Assembly: GCA_965207535.1 (NCBI GenBank)
Contig: CBDBMR010000012.1
Span: forward strand, 1 to 64,000
Direction: 5' to 3'
DNA length: 64,000 nt
Source: JAJDXO01 sp965207535
GTDB taxonomy: Bacteria; Pseudomonadota; Alphaproteobacteria; Rhodospirillales; UBA2165
The first letter of the stretch is position 1, and every line of letters begins with the position of its first letter. Shown here piece by piece: positions 8,517 to 16,480 of the stretch. Made by a program: the position numbers and the translations under genes. The notes below the pieces were generated by a model that made no database searches, was not told where the DNA came from, and worked only from the letters and a program-made list of their open reading frames with translations.

Positions 8517-8518
8517 AT

Positions 8519-8702
8519 TCCCCCTCACCCCGAAAGGGGGGGAGGGAATAGGCGGAGGCGACTCGGATCACCTCCCCCCTGGAGGGGGAGGTCGAGACGG
8601 CCGGCAACCGGCCGGGCGTCGAGGGTGGGGGGGGATGCGGAAACTCCCCCCTCCCTAACCCTCCCCCTCAAAGGGGGGAGGGAATCTGACGGGGGGAGAG
8701 GG
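8519..8702. repeat. Purine/pyrimidine-rich repeat block, copy 2
   Basis: Shares CACCTCCCCCCTGGAGGGGG and GGTCGAGACGGCCGGCAA with 3948-4078 in the same orientation, then adds a further CCCTCCCTAACCCTCCCCCT unit. It ends just before the nitroreductase stop codon. Confidence 0.75.
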
Positions 8703-8711
8703 AACGCACCG

Positions 8712-9359
8712 CTACACGATCTCGCACACGTCGTCGAAGGCGAAACGGGGGCTGCGGGCGAAGATGCTCGCCGGGTCGCCATAGCCCACGTTGCAGAGGA
8801 AGTTCGATTTGACCCGGGTGCCGGCGTAGAACGCCTCGTCGACCGCGGCGTTGTCGAACCCGGACATGGGCCCGCAATCGAGGCCGACGGCCCGCGCCGC
8901 CATGATCAGGTAGGCCCCCTGCAGGGTGCCGTTGCGGAACGCGGTCTCGAAGGTCATCTTCTCGCCCGCGAACCAGCTTGCCGCGCCGGCATCGTGGGGG
9001 AACAGGAAATCGAGCCGTCCCGCGAAATCCAGATCGTAGGCGACGATGAAGGTCGCGGGCGCCGCCATGGTCTTGTCCAGATTGCCGCCCGACAGCGCCG
9101 GGCGGAGCCGCTCCTTGCCCTCGGGACTCCGCACCACGGTGAGGCGCGCCGGGGAGACGTTCGCGCTGGTCGGCGCCATCTTCATCAGGTCGAAGATCTC
9201 GCGAATCTGGCCGTCCGACACGTCGCGGTCGAGCCACCCGTTGACCGTCCGTGCCTCGGTGAACAGCAGCCGCATGGCGCTTTCATCGATGCCGCCGATG
9301 GCCGCCCGCATGGCGGCGAACTCCTCCCGGGCCTGCTTGTTCGGATCCTGATCGCTCAT
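8712..9359 (-). CDS. Nitroreductase-family protein, RutE/HadB-like (probable malonic semialdehyde reductase)
   Basis: A 215-residue FMN-dependent nitroreductase-fold protein. Its sequence (AARTVNGW-like N-terminus, MKMAPTSANVSPARL, AYLIMAARAVGLDCGPMSGFD, NVGYGDP) matches the RutE/HadB subfamily, which reduces malonic semialdehyde to 3-hydroxypropionate in the Rut uracil pathway. No rut genes are adjacent, so the substrate is uncertain. I chose ATG 9359 (MSDQDPN), with AGGAGGG about 8 bases upstream, rather than a start 35 codons earlier, because the extension is not family-like and runs into repeats. It may be monocistronic. Confidence 0.85.
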   Translation of the reverse strand: MSDQDPNKQAREEFAAMRAAIGGIDESAMRLLFTEARTVNGWLDRDVSDGQIREIFDLMKMAPTSANVSPARLTVVRSPEGKERLRPALSGGNLDKTMAAPATFIVAYDLDFAGRLDFLFPHDAGAASWFAGEKMTFETAFRNGTLQGAYLIMAARAVGLDCGPMSGFDNAAVDEAFYAGTRVKSNFLCNVGYGDPASIFARSPRFAFDDVCEIV

Positions 9360-9467
9360 GGGCGGCGCCCTCCTCTGGAAACCGTCCCCAACATACCCGA
9401 CCGCGCGCCCGGCGCCAGCCCCGATCGGACTCCCTTCGGGGAGGGAGAGGGGTAGGTGACACAAACC

Positions 9468-9718
9468 AAGCCGTCATCACCGGGCTTGACCCGGTGATCC
9501 ACGCTTGGCGGCCGGCGCACCACGTGGATGGCCGGGTCTGGGCCCGGCCATGACGCTCTTCATTTGGGGCACACGCCAGTCGTCATGCCCCGCCTCTGTG
9601 CGGGGCATCCACGTTTTTCTGGATTACCCGGACAAGCCCAAGGACCGGCGGGTAATGACGAGCTTCTTTGATTCAGCATCACGCGTCATGCCCCGACTTG
9701 TTCGGGGCATCCAGGATA
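9468..9718. repeat. GTCATGCC-type palindrome cluster
   Basis: Units include TCACCGGGCTTGACCCGGTG (about 9477), the GGATGGCCGGGTCTGGGC unit in 9521-9554, GTCATGCCCCGCCTCTGTGC (about 9593) and GTCATGCCCCGACTTGTTC (about 9686). The segment GAGCTTCTTTGATTCAGCA between units also recurs after the units at 3.9 and 11.7 kb. Confidence 0.75.
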
Positions 9719-9720
9719 TT

Positions 9721-9794
9721 CACCACAGAGAACACCGAGGACACAGAGTATCTACACTCAATTCTGCTCCGTGATCTCTGTGTGCTCTGTGGTG
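9721..9794. repeat. ACCACAGAG-type inverted repeat
   Basis: CACCACAGAGAACACCGAGG is followed about 40 bases later by its imperfect reverse complement CTCTGTGTGCTCTGTGGTG, forming a large hairpin. Similar pairs occur near 3.7, 53.5 and 61.0 kb. This is a recognisable dispersed repeat type with no assigned function. Confidence 0.65.
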
Positions 9795-10107
9795 ATTTTG
9801 TCCCCTCCCCCCGCCCCGCGGTCGAATGTATGTCCATGTGATGCGAAAACGAGATTTCCGGGGAAACCTATGGCATGGGGCGAGGCCGTTTTGCTATAGA
9901 TGCGCAACCCGCCGTTTGAGCCTATACTGTGAAGCCCCATGTTAAAGTCATTGGGAGGTGCGGCGCTCGGACGCCCGGGGCCTTGAATTCGGTACGCGTG
10001 AATTCGTTAATTGATTGGGCGGCGCATGAGGCCGTCGCGAAGTTCTTCGAACCCCGACCGGGCGCGCTCCCGGCAGGAAGAACGCATCGAAAAGGAAGGT
10101 TGAGAGC

Positions 10108-10908
10108 ATGAAATTCAAATACTGCCTTTACTCGGACATTCACGGCCAGATCCCGCAGCTGGAGGCCGTGGAGGCCGCGGTCGAGAAGGAGAACGCCGAC
10201 AAGATCATCGTCATCGGCGACCTCGTCGGCCTGGGTCCGGAACCGGCCGAGATCGTTCAGCGGATGATGGACCGTCCGTGGATCGACGTGATCGTCGGCA
10301 ACGTCGATTTGTGGGTGACCCGCAAAATCTGGGAAACCGGCACGCCGAAGAGCCCCCATCAGGAATGGATGTTCCGGATGATGGAAATGACCCGCGAGCG
10401 GATGAACGACGATCAGATCGAGTGGCTCGACAAGCGTCCCTTCTCCATCACCTACACCCCGGAGATCAACCGCAACTTCCACGTCTTCCACGGCACGCCC
10501 TATGACATCGGCGACAGCGACGCCTTCCCGTTCCGGCTCACCGACGACGAGATCGGCGAGAAGCTCGACGATTTCGATTTCGACGTCGGCGCCCACGGCC
10601 ATATTCACGGGCCGTCGGTCCGCCACATCCCGAAGAAGAACGGCAAGCCCCAGATCCTGGTCTGCGCCGCGGCCGTCGGCATGAGCTGGGACGGCGATCC
10701 GCGTCCGTCCTACGCGGTCGTCGAGTATGCGTCCGAGGGCGCCTGGGACGCCGGCAACGGCAAATGGAACTGCCGGGTGGAGCGGGTCGAGTTCGACAGC
10801 GAAGAGCAGGCCACGTTCAACGAGAACAGCTGGATCGAGCACGGCGAGCGGATCGGCGGCATGATCCGCTCGGGCCAGTTCTGGAACCCGGACCACATGC
10901 CTCACTAG
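10108..10908 (+). CDS. YfcE-like metallophosphoesterase
   Basis: A 266-residue calcineurin-like phosphoesterase. All metal motifs are visible: SDIHG (D10, H12), GDLVGLGP (D38), GNVD (N65), HG (128-129) and GAHGHIHG (161-168). These place it in the MJ0936/YfcE group of phosphodiesterases with unknown natural substrate; it should be cytosolic. It carries about 60 more residues than minimal YfcE at the C-terminus. A GAGAGC-like ribosome site sits just upstream. The methyltransferase gene begins three bases after the stop, so the two are probably co-transcribed and translationally coupled. Confidence 0.88.
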   Translation: MKFKYCLYSDIHGQIPQLEAVEAAVEKENADKIIVIGDLVGLGPEPAEIVQRMMDRPWIDVIVGNVDLWVTRKIWETGTPKSPHQEWMFRMMEMTRERMNDDQIEWLDKRPFSITYTPEINRNFHVFHGTPYDIGDSDAFPFRLTDDEIGEKLDDFDFDVGAHGHIHGPSVRHIPKKNGKPQILVCAAAVGMSWDGDPRPSYAVVEYASEGAWDAGNGKWNCRVERVEFDSEEQATFNENSWIEHGERIGGMIRSGQFWNPDHMPH

Positions 10909-10911
10909 CCC

Positions 10912-11667
10912 GTGGCGGCAGCCCCGGGCGGGTCCGGCATCCGGAGCTGGGCCGGCCAGATCAAGGATCGGATCCGCCATCGTTACACGCGCCTCGCCGG
11001 GGAAGAGAGCTTCCCCACCGGCGGGGCGCGCCGCCTTTTGGAGGCCGGCTATCCGGCGGGCGCCGTCGGCCGGCTGCCCAACCGGCTGGCCGGACGCTAC
11101 ACCGGCTGCGGCTATCCGTTTCCCGGCGGCGATGCCCTGGAAGCGCTCAACCCCGGGACGGTGCTCGATCTCGGCTGCGGCGCCGGGATCGACGGTTACC
11201 TACTAGTAGACAGGCTGAAATCGGATGTTCTGGTTTTGGGCCTGGACCTCACCCCGGCCATGCTGGCCGGCGTGCCCAACGGGGTCGCGGGCGACATGGA
11301 GGCGCTGCCTCTCCCGGATGCCCGCGCCGACCTGATCATCGCCAACGCCTCGCTCAATCTTTGCACGGACAAGCGCCGGGCGCTGGCCGAGGCGTTTCGC
11401 GTGCTGCGCCCCGGCGGCCGCCTGTGGGCCCGGGACCTGGTTTCGGACGGCGAACTGCCGCGGGAAGTGATCGAGGACCCGCTCTCGGACGCGGCCTCGC
11501 TCGGCGGCGTCGAGAGCGAGGAAAAGCTGGCATCGCTTCTATCCGAGGCGGGATTCGAAGGGGTGAGGATCACCGATCACCGGCCGTTCTCGTTCGTCAC
11601 GTCGGTCCGGATCGAAGCGGCGCGGCCGGGGCACCACGTGGATGGCCGGGTCCGGGCCCGGCCATGA
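10912..11667 (+). CDS. ArsM-like SAM-dependent methyltransferase
   Basis: A 251-residue Rossmann methyltransferase. SAM motif I is VLDLGCGAGIDG (about 84-95), followed by GLDLTPAML, a GDMEALPLPDARADLI segment and FRVLRPGGRLW. The preceding YTGCGYPFPGGDALE and the DLTPAML block resemble arsenite methyltransferases, but the full set of ArsM cysteines is not evident, so the substrate is open. The GTG start at 10912 has no clear Shine-Dalgarno and probably depends on coupling to the gene before it. The last dozen codons (GHHVDGRVRARP) and the TGA stop are supplied by a dispersed GGATGGCCGGG palindrome, so the original C-terminus was probably altered. Confidence 0.75.
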   Translation: MAAAPGGSGIRSWAGQIKDRIRHRYTRLAGEESFPTGGARRLLEAGYPAGAVGRLPNRLAGRYTGCGYPFPGGDALEALNPGTVLDLGCGAGIDGYLLVDRLKSDVLVLGLDLTPAMLAGVPNGVAGDMEALPLPDARADLIIANASLNLCTDKRRALAEAFRVLRPGGRLWARDLVSDGELPREVIEDPLSDAASLGGVESEEKLASLLSEAGFEGVRITDHRPFSFVTSVRIEAARPGHHVDGRVRARP

Positions 11668-11735
11668 CGAGCTTCTTTGTTTCAACACCACCCGTCATGC
11701 CCGTGCTTGACACGGGCATCCACGCTTTGGAGTGC
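11635..11735. repeat. GTCATGCC-type palindromes at the methyltransferase 3' end
   Basis: The unit at 11635-11668 (GGATGGCCGGGTCCGGGC) overlaps the end of the methyltransferase gene and contributes its stop codon. A GTCATGCCCGTGCTTGACAC unit follows at about 11694 before the convergent dctM gene. Confidence 0.75.
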
Positions 11736-11740
11736 GGCCG

Positions 11741-13042
11741 TCAGAAGTGCCCGTAGACCAAACCCGGCAGCCAGAGCGCGACCGGCGGGAAGCCGACGAC
11801 GATCGCGAGGCGAACCAGATCGGCGCAGAAAAACGGGCCGATCCCCCGGAAAATCACGTTGAGCGGCACGTCCGGCATCATGGTCTTCATGACGAAGACG
11901 TTGAGGCCGATGGGCGGCGTGATCAGGCTGATTTCCGTCATCATCACCAGCACGATGCCGAACCAGATCAGGTCGTAGCCCAGGGATTCGATCACCGGAA
12001 CGAAGATCGGCACGGTCAGGAAGATCATCGCCAGCCCCTCGACCACGGTGCCCAGCGCGACGAAGAACGCCAGGATGACCAGAAGGACCATGAACGGCGC
12101 CAGGTTCAGGGACTCGATCCAGTTCACGACCCCGGAAGAGATACCGGCGAGGGCGATGAAATTATTCAGGATCAGGGCGCCGATGGCGATCATGAACACC
12201 ATGGCGGTCGTCTGCGCGGCTTCGACGAGGGATTCGAAAAAGACCGGCCAGGACATCCGGCGGCGCAGCATGGCGAACAACAGCGCGCCGATGGCGCCGA
12301 TGCCGCCCGCCTCGTTGGGGGTGAAAACGCCGAATGTGATGCCGCCGAGGATAAGGAAGAACAGCAGCACGATCCCCCAGACCCGGTAAAGCTTCCGGAA
12401 CCGCAATTTCCAGGCCGTGCGTTCGCCGCGGGGGCCCATTTCCGGCCGGACGGCGGTGATGACCATGATCACCGCAATGTAGAGAACCACCGAAATGATG
12501 CCGGGAATAATGCCGGCGGCGAACAGCTCGGCGATGCCCTCTTCGGTGAGGATGCCGTAGATGATCAGCGCGGCGCTCGGCGGGATGAGGATGCCGAGGG
12601 TGCCGCCGGCGGCGACGGTGCCCGCCGCCAGGCTGTCGGCATATTTGTATTTGCGCATGGAGGGGACGGCGACCTTGGCCATGGTGGCGACGGTGGCCAG
12701 CGAGCTTCCCGAGACCGCCGCGAAGCCGCCGCAGGCGGCGATGGTCGCCATCGCCAGGCCGCCCTTGTGATGGCCGAGCCAGGCGTCCGCCGCCTCGTAG
12801 AGATCGTCCGACAGGCCGGCGCGAAAGACGAAGGCGCCCATCAGGAGGAACATGGGCAGGACGGCGAAATTGGTGTTGAGCACCACGTCCATGATCTGCT
12901 GGACGACCATTTCGAGGGCCGGGCCGGGCCCCCGCAATATCCCGAAGCCGACGCCGCCCACCGCCAGCATGGCGAAGCCCAGCGGAAAGCCCAGAAAGGC
13001 AATAACGAACAGAATGGCGAAGCCGATGAGGGATACGGTCAT
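11741..13042 (-). CDS. dctM: TRAP transporter large permease subunit
   Basis: A 433-residue polytopic inner-membrane protein with about 12 hydrophobic segments. It has DctM-type sequence: the N-terminal FLGFPLGFAMLAVGG, PMFLLMGAFVFRAGL, ACGGFAAVSGSSLATVATM and TPPIGLNVFVM. With DctQ it forms the Na+-driven permease that takes substrate from DctP. Gene order on the minus strand is dctP-dctQ-dctM, with 22 bases between dctQ and dctM. The substrate cannot be told from sequence; organic acids are typical. Confidence 0.94.
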   Translation of the reverse strand: MTVSLIGFAILFVIAFLGFPLGFAMLAVGGVGFGILRGPGPALEMVVQQIMDVVLNTNFAVLPMFLLMGAFVFRAGLSDDLYEAADAWLGHHKGGLAMATIAACGGFAAVSGSSLATVATMAKVAVPSMRKYKYADSLAAGTVAAGGTLGILIPPSAALIIYGILTEEGIAELFAAGIIPGIISVVLYIAVIMVITAVRPEMGPRGERTAWKLRFRKLYRVWGIVLLFFLILGGITFGVFTPNEAGGIGAIGALLFAMLRRRMSWPVFFESLVEAAQTTAMVFMIAIGALILNNFIALAGISSGVVNWIESLNLAPFMVLLVILAFFVALGTVVEGLAMIFLTVPIFVPVIESLGYDLIWFGIVLVMMTEISLITPPIGLNVFVMKTMMPDVPLNVIFRGIGPFFCADLVRLAIVVGFPPVALWLPGLVYGHF

Positions 13043-13064
13043 GAGCTGTTATTCGCGCGACACG

Positions 13065-13634
13065 TCAGTGGGCCGGATGGTCGCCGGGATCGGTCTTCAG
13101 CCGGTCGATATCCGGCGGCTTGACCGCCAGCCGGCCGGTGGCCATCTGCCACATCATGATGATCAGAATGACGACCGTGATCATCGAAAGGAAGGACAGG
13201 CCGTAGAGCAGCGGCGCCCGGGAAAGACCCAAATCCTCGGTGACGAAATTGGCCTGGGCTTCGTCGATCCCCGCCGCGATGAGACGTTCGGCGATAAAGG
13301 CGATGACGCAGGCGCTGCCGGCCAGAATGGAAAATTGCTGAATCCAGCGGAACCGTCCGCGGATGAAACTGTCGAACAGATCCACGGTGATGTGAGACCG
13401 CGCCAAGGTAATCAGGGGAAGCGCGGCAAAAGTCACCACCCCAAGCAGCAGACCGACAATCTCGAACGTGCCCTGGATCGGCGCGCTGAACACATACCTG
13501 CCGATCACATCGGCGAAAGTCAGCGCGGCCATGGCGAATATCATCACCGCCGCGATCAGCTTCAGCGCCGTAAATACCCAATTGGCAGACTGCCGGGCGC
13601 CTTCATCGGCGCCCGGCATTTCAACTTCGGACAC
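13065..13634 (-). CDS. dctQ: TRAP transporter small permease subunit
   Basis: A 189-residue membrane protein with four predicted helices and the DctQ pattern: DVIGRYVF near residue 45, ITLARSHITVDLFDSFI, and a C-terminal MMWQMATGRL. It partners DctM. I take GTG 13634, which has GGAG four bases upstream; ATG 13619 five codons later is an alternative. The gene sits between dctP (20-base gap) and dctM, so a single operon is expected. Confidence 0.92.
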   Translation of the reverse strand: MSEVEMPGADEGARQSANWVFTALKLIAAVMIFAMAALTFADVIGRYVFSAPIQGTFEIVGLLLGVVTFAALPLITLARSHITVDLFDSFIRGRFRWIQQFSILAGSACVIAFIAERLIAAGIDEAQANFVTEDLGLSRAPLLYGLSFLSMITVVILIIMMWQMATGRLAVKPPDIDRLKTDPGDHPAH

Positions 13635-13654
13635 GGTTCTCCACCGCCTGGAAA

Positions 13655-14677
13655 CTAGAACTGGGACTTGAAGAATTCCAAAGCGGCCTTGCCGTCGACG
13701 CCCTTGGAATTGGCGACCTTCAGCCAGTCATCGACAACGAATTGCGTTCTGGCCCGGATTTCCTTGACGAACTCGGGGCTGGCGTTGTGGAACTTGATCC
13801 CTTTCTTGAGTGCCGCCTCTTTCGCCTTGCCATTCAGGAAATCGACGCGCTTGCCGGCGTTGACCGCAATGGTATCGCCGGAAATGCCGGTGATCGCCTT
13901 GCGTTCGCCAGCGGTCAGGCCATTCCACTTCTTCTCGCTGAAGAGGAAGGAGAAATTGTTCGATTGGAAACCGCCGGGGATATCGGTGATGTCGGTGATG
14001 TACGGCATCAGCTTGAAGGTCATCAGCGGATAGTGGGATGTCACCGAGCCCTTGACGATGCCCTTGGAAACGACGTTGAACATCTTGACGCCCGGAACCG
14101 ACACGACGACCGCGCCCAGCTCCTTCATCATCCGGTTGGGAATTCCGTTGATCGCCCAGACCTTGTAGTTCTTGAGGTCTTCCACCTTGAGAATGGGCTT
14201 GTCGGCCAGGAAGCTGGCGGCGGACACCGTCCACTGCCCCAGGAGTTTCATTCCCTTGTACTCGTTGGCCTTGTCGAGGAATTTCACATGGGTGCGCCAC
14301 ATGGCGAGGCCGCGTTTTTCCGCCGAGGAGGCGCCGAACGGAATCTGGGCGATATTCGGAAGCTGCAGCCGGCCGGACTCGAAATTGTTGGCCAGCATGG
14401 CGGCGTCGGCGATGCCCTTGGACACCATGTTCCACTGCTTGGGCGGCGGGGCCAGCGACTTTTCGGTGAACTTGACCTTGACGCTGCCATTGGTCACCCG
14501 CTCGACATCCTTGGCCCACGGAATGAACATGCCGACGTTGAACGGATGCTTCGCCGGGACGAAGCGGTTGAACAGGATTTCGGTCTCGGCACTGGCCGGG
14601 GACGAGGCGAACGAGGCCGCCATCATCGCAGCGGCGCCGGCCGGCAGCAGCAGATGCTTGGAAATGAATTTGGACAT
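13655..14677 (-). CDS. dctP: TRAP transporter periplasmic substrate-binding protein
   Basis: A 340-residue solute-binding protein with a signal peptide (residues 1-30, LLLPAGAAAMMAASFASSPASA) and a DctP-type fold: FNRFVPAKHPFNVGMFIPWA, then MKLLGQWTVSAASFLADKPI, LKNYKVWAINGIPNRMMKEL and a C-terminal VKEIRARTQFVVDDW. The Arg that binds substrate carboxylates in DctP proteins could correspond to R in GIPNRMMKE. ATG 14677 follows GGGAG with good spacing. As first gene of the operon it is expected to be the most highly expressed. Confidence 0.93.
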   Translation of the reverse strand: MSKFISKHLLLPAGAAAMMAASFASSPASAETEILFNRFVPAKHPFNVGMFIPWAKDVERVTNGSVKVKFTEKSLAPPPKQWNMVSKGIADAAMLANNFESGRLQLPNIAQIPFGASSAEKRGLAMWRTHVKFLDKANEYKGMKLLGQWTVSAASFLADKPILKVEDLKNYKVWAINGIPNRMMKELGAVVVSVPGVKMFNVVSKGIVKGSVTSHYPLMTFKLMPYITDITDIPGGFQSNNFSFLFSEKKWNGLTAGERKAITGISGDTIAVNAGKRVDFLNGKAKEAALKKGIKFHNASPEFVKEIRARTQFVVDDWLKVANSKGVDGKAALEFFKSQF

Positions 14678-14961
14678 GAATGTCTCCCATGATGCGCGTT
14701 TCGTTTAATCCGCTTGGCGGCACCCGGCAACCTTAGGGGAATAATCCGATTGTGCGTATCCCCTTCGGCGACGGAGCGCCGCAAGCCCGCAGGGACGGGA
14801 GCCGCGCCCTATTCCGCCCCTCCGGATCGACCGGCAATTGGTACAACGGTTGAAAGCATGGCCGCAACCAAAACCATCCGTTCCGCGGTGCGGGCCGTGA
14901 TCGCGGCGTGACCTGCTATCCGTGCTTTTGACGCTCCCCGAATCCGTGTAGAAGGGCGGCA

Positions 14962-16128
14962 ATGTCCCTGATCGCCGACAATACCGCGTTGGCCGAACTC
15001 TGCGGCCGGTTGGCAAACGAAGAATTCGTCACCGTCGACACCGAGTTCATGCGCGAGAGCACCTATTGGCCGCAGCTTTGCGTCATTCAGATGGCCGGAG
15101 ACGGCGAAGCCGCCGCCGTCGATGCGCTCGCCGACGGCATCGATCTGACGCCGGTCTTCGAGCTGATGCGCAATCCGGGTGTGCAAAAGGTCTTCCACGC
15201 GGCGCGCCAGGATCTGGAGATTTTCTACCACCTGACGGGGGAGTTGCCGGCGCCCATGTTCGACACCCAGGTCGCCGCGATGGTTTGCGGTTTCGGCGAT
15301 TCCGTCGGCTACGAGACATTGGTCCGAAAACTGGCCAAGGCCGAAATCGACAAGTCGTCCCGCTTTACCGACTGGTCGCACCGGCCGCTGACCGATAGGC
15401 AAATCAACTACGCGCTCGCCGATGTCACCCACCTCAGGACCGTCTATCGCAAGCTGTCCGACAAGCTCGGCGACAACGGCCGCCGGGAATGGCTGGATGA
15501 GGAAATCGGCACGCTCACCACCCACGGCACCTATGTGACCGAACCGGATCAGGCATGGAAACGGGTCAAAAGCAAATCCGTCAAACCTCGTTTTCTCGCC
15601 ATCCTCCGGGAGGTGGCCGGCTGGCGAGAACTTCAGGCCCAGGCCCGGGATTTGCCCCGCAACAGGGTCCTGAGGGACGAAGCCCTGGTCGAAATCGCCC
15701 ATCACGCGCCCCGCTCACCCGGCGATCTCGCGCGCACCCGCGGCCTCGGCAAGCGAATGGCCGAAGGAGAGGCCGGCGCCGCAATCCTGGAGGCCGTCGA
15801 ACGGGGCCTCGCCGTCCCCATCGGAGAATGCCCCCGGCCCGAAAAGAAGGAGCCGCTGCCCCGCGGATTGGGCCCGGTGTCGGACCTGATGAAAGTGCTG
15901 CTCAAGATGAAGTGCGAGGAGCATCACGTGGCGCAGCGCTTGGTGGCCAACAGCGACGATATCGAGCGGCTGGCGGCCTTCGGCGACAAGGCCGACGTGC
16001 CGGCGCTCGCCGGATGGCGGCGGAAAATCTTCGGAGAGGACGCGCTCGCCCTGAGGCGCGGCGATATTGCCGTCCTCGTCGCCGGACGGAAGCTCGAGAT
16101 CGTCGAACTGGAGCCGGACGCCGATTAG
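14962..16128 (+). CDS. rnd: Ribonuclease D
   Basis: A 388-residue 3'-5' exoribonuclease of the DEDDy family, involved in tRNA 3' maturation and RNA turnover. Exo motif I is VDTEFMRE (about 23-30), Exo II lies in VFHAARQDLEIF, and Exo III is YALADVTHL. An HRDC domain follows (about 210-290), with a second helical domain to the C-terminus. Length is normal. It is divergent from dctP across 284 bases in which I see no gene. The stop is followed by repeats. Confidence 0.95.
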   Translation: MSLIADNTALAELCGRLANEEFVTVDTEFMRESTYWPQLCVIQMAGDGEAAAVDALADGIDLTPVFELMRNPGVQKVFHAARQDLEIFYHLTGELPAPMFDTQVAAMVCGFGDSVGYETLVRKLAKAEIDKSSRFTDWSHRPLTDRQINYALADVTHLRTVYRKLSDKLGDNGRREWLDEEIGTLTTHGTYVTEPDQAWKRVKSKSVKPRFLAILREVAGWRELQAQARDLPRNRVLRDEALVEIAHHAPRSPGDLARTRGLGKRMAEGEAGAAILEAVERGLAVPIGECPRPEKKEPLPRGLGPVSDLMKVLLKMKCEEHHVAQRLVANSDDIERLAAFGDKADVPALAGWRRKIFGEDALALRRGDIAVLVAGRKLEIVELEPDAD

Positions 16129-16480
16129 AGCGTGAAGACTCGATTGGGCCTCGAAAGGGGATTCCCCTGGTTGGCTTGAACTGATTCCTTGTCGCGGCGT
16201 CGCCGCAAAGTCCCCCTCACCCAGCTTCGGATAGGCTCGGCGTTCGCCTCGCCAACTCGGTCAATCCCCAGCGGGGAATGACCTTACCTACGCATCCCTC
16301 TCCCCCTCCAAGGGGGAGAGGGTCAGGGTGAGGGGGTTGCTCACGGCGCTGTCGGGTCGACAGAGCAGGAGAGGCGCGCCGCCAAAGCGTCATGGCCGGG
16401 CCCAGACCCGGCCATCCACGTGTACCGCCGACCGCCAAGCGTGGATGCCCGTGTCAAGCACGGGCATGACGACTTGCGGG
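16129..16480. other. Repeat-rich gap between convergent rnd and ppx
   Basis: No gene. It holds a CCCCTCACCC/GGGTGAGGGGG inverted pair (about 16211-16336), a 39-base hairpin repeat shared with the rsmA-gmk gap (16344-16382), and GTCATGCC-type palindromes (16389-16472) placed in the opposite orientation to those at 8.4-11.7 kb. Confidence 0.7.
16344..16382. repeat. 39-base hairpin repeat, copy 1
   Basis: It begins CGGCGCTGTCGGGTCGACAG and continues AGCAGGAGAGGCGCGCCGC. It matches 45490-45528 at 38 of 39 positions in the same orientation. The CTGTCG/CGACAG arms form a short hairpin. Confidence 0.75.

Larger units (their letters stand above)
7860..8711. other. Intergenic region upstream of the autotransporter gene
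   Basis: There is no convincing gene. It holds the second palindrome copy (8142-8171), a short inverted repeat AAGTCA-N10-TGACTT (about 8063-8084) that could be a regulator site, GTCATGCC-type palindromes (8372-8516) and the second purine/pyrimidine block (8519-8702). Short frames here have no family-like sequence. The autotransporter promoter must lie in this region, but I cannot place it. Confidence 0.7.
9360..10107. other. Repeat-filled intergenic region upstream of the metallophosphoesterase gene
   Basis: No gene is supported. From left to right: GTCATGCC-type palindromes (9468-9718), an inverted ACCACAGAG pair (9721-9794), then about 300 unique bases leading to the metallophosphoesterase. 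TATACT at 9923-9928 may be a -10 box, but I find no convincing -35. A 60-codon frame at 9929-10111 has no recognisable features and is not called. Confidence 0.65.

Noticed and set aside
9929..10111. 60-codon frame just upstream of the metallophosphoesterase
   Set aside because: No Shine-Dalgarno, no recognisable sequence, and it overlaps the start of the real gene.
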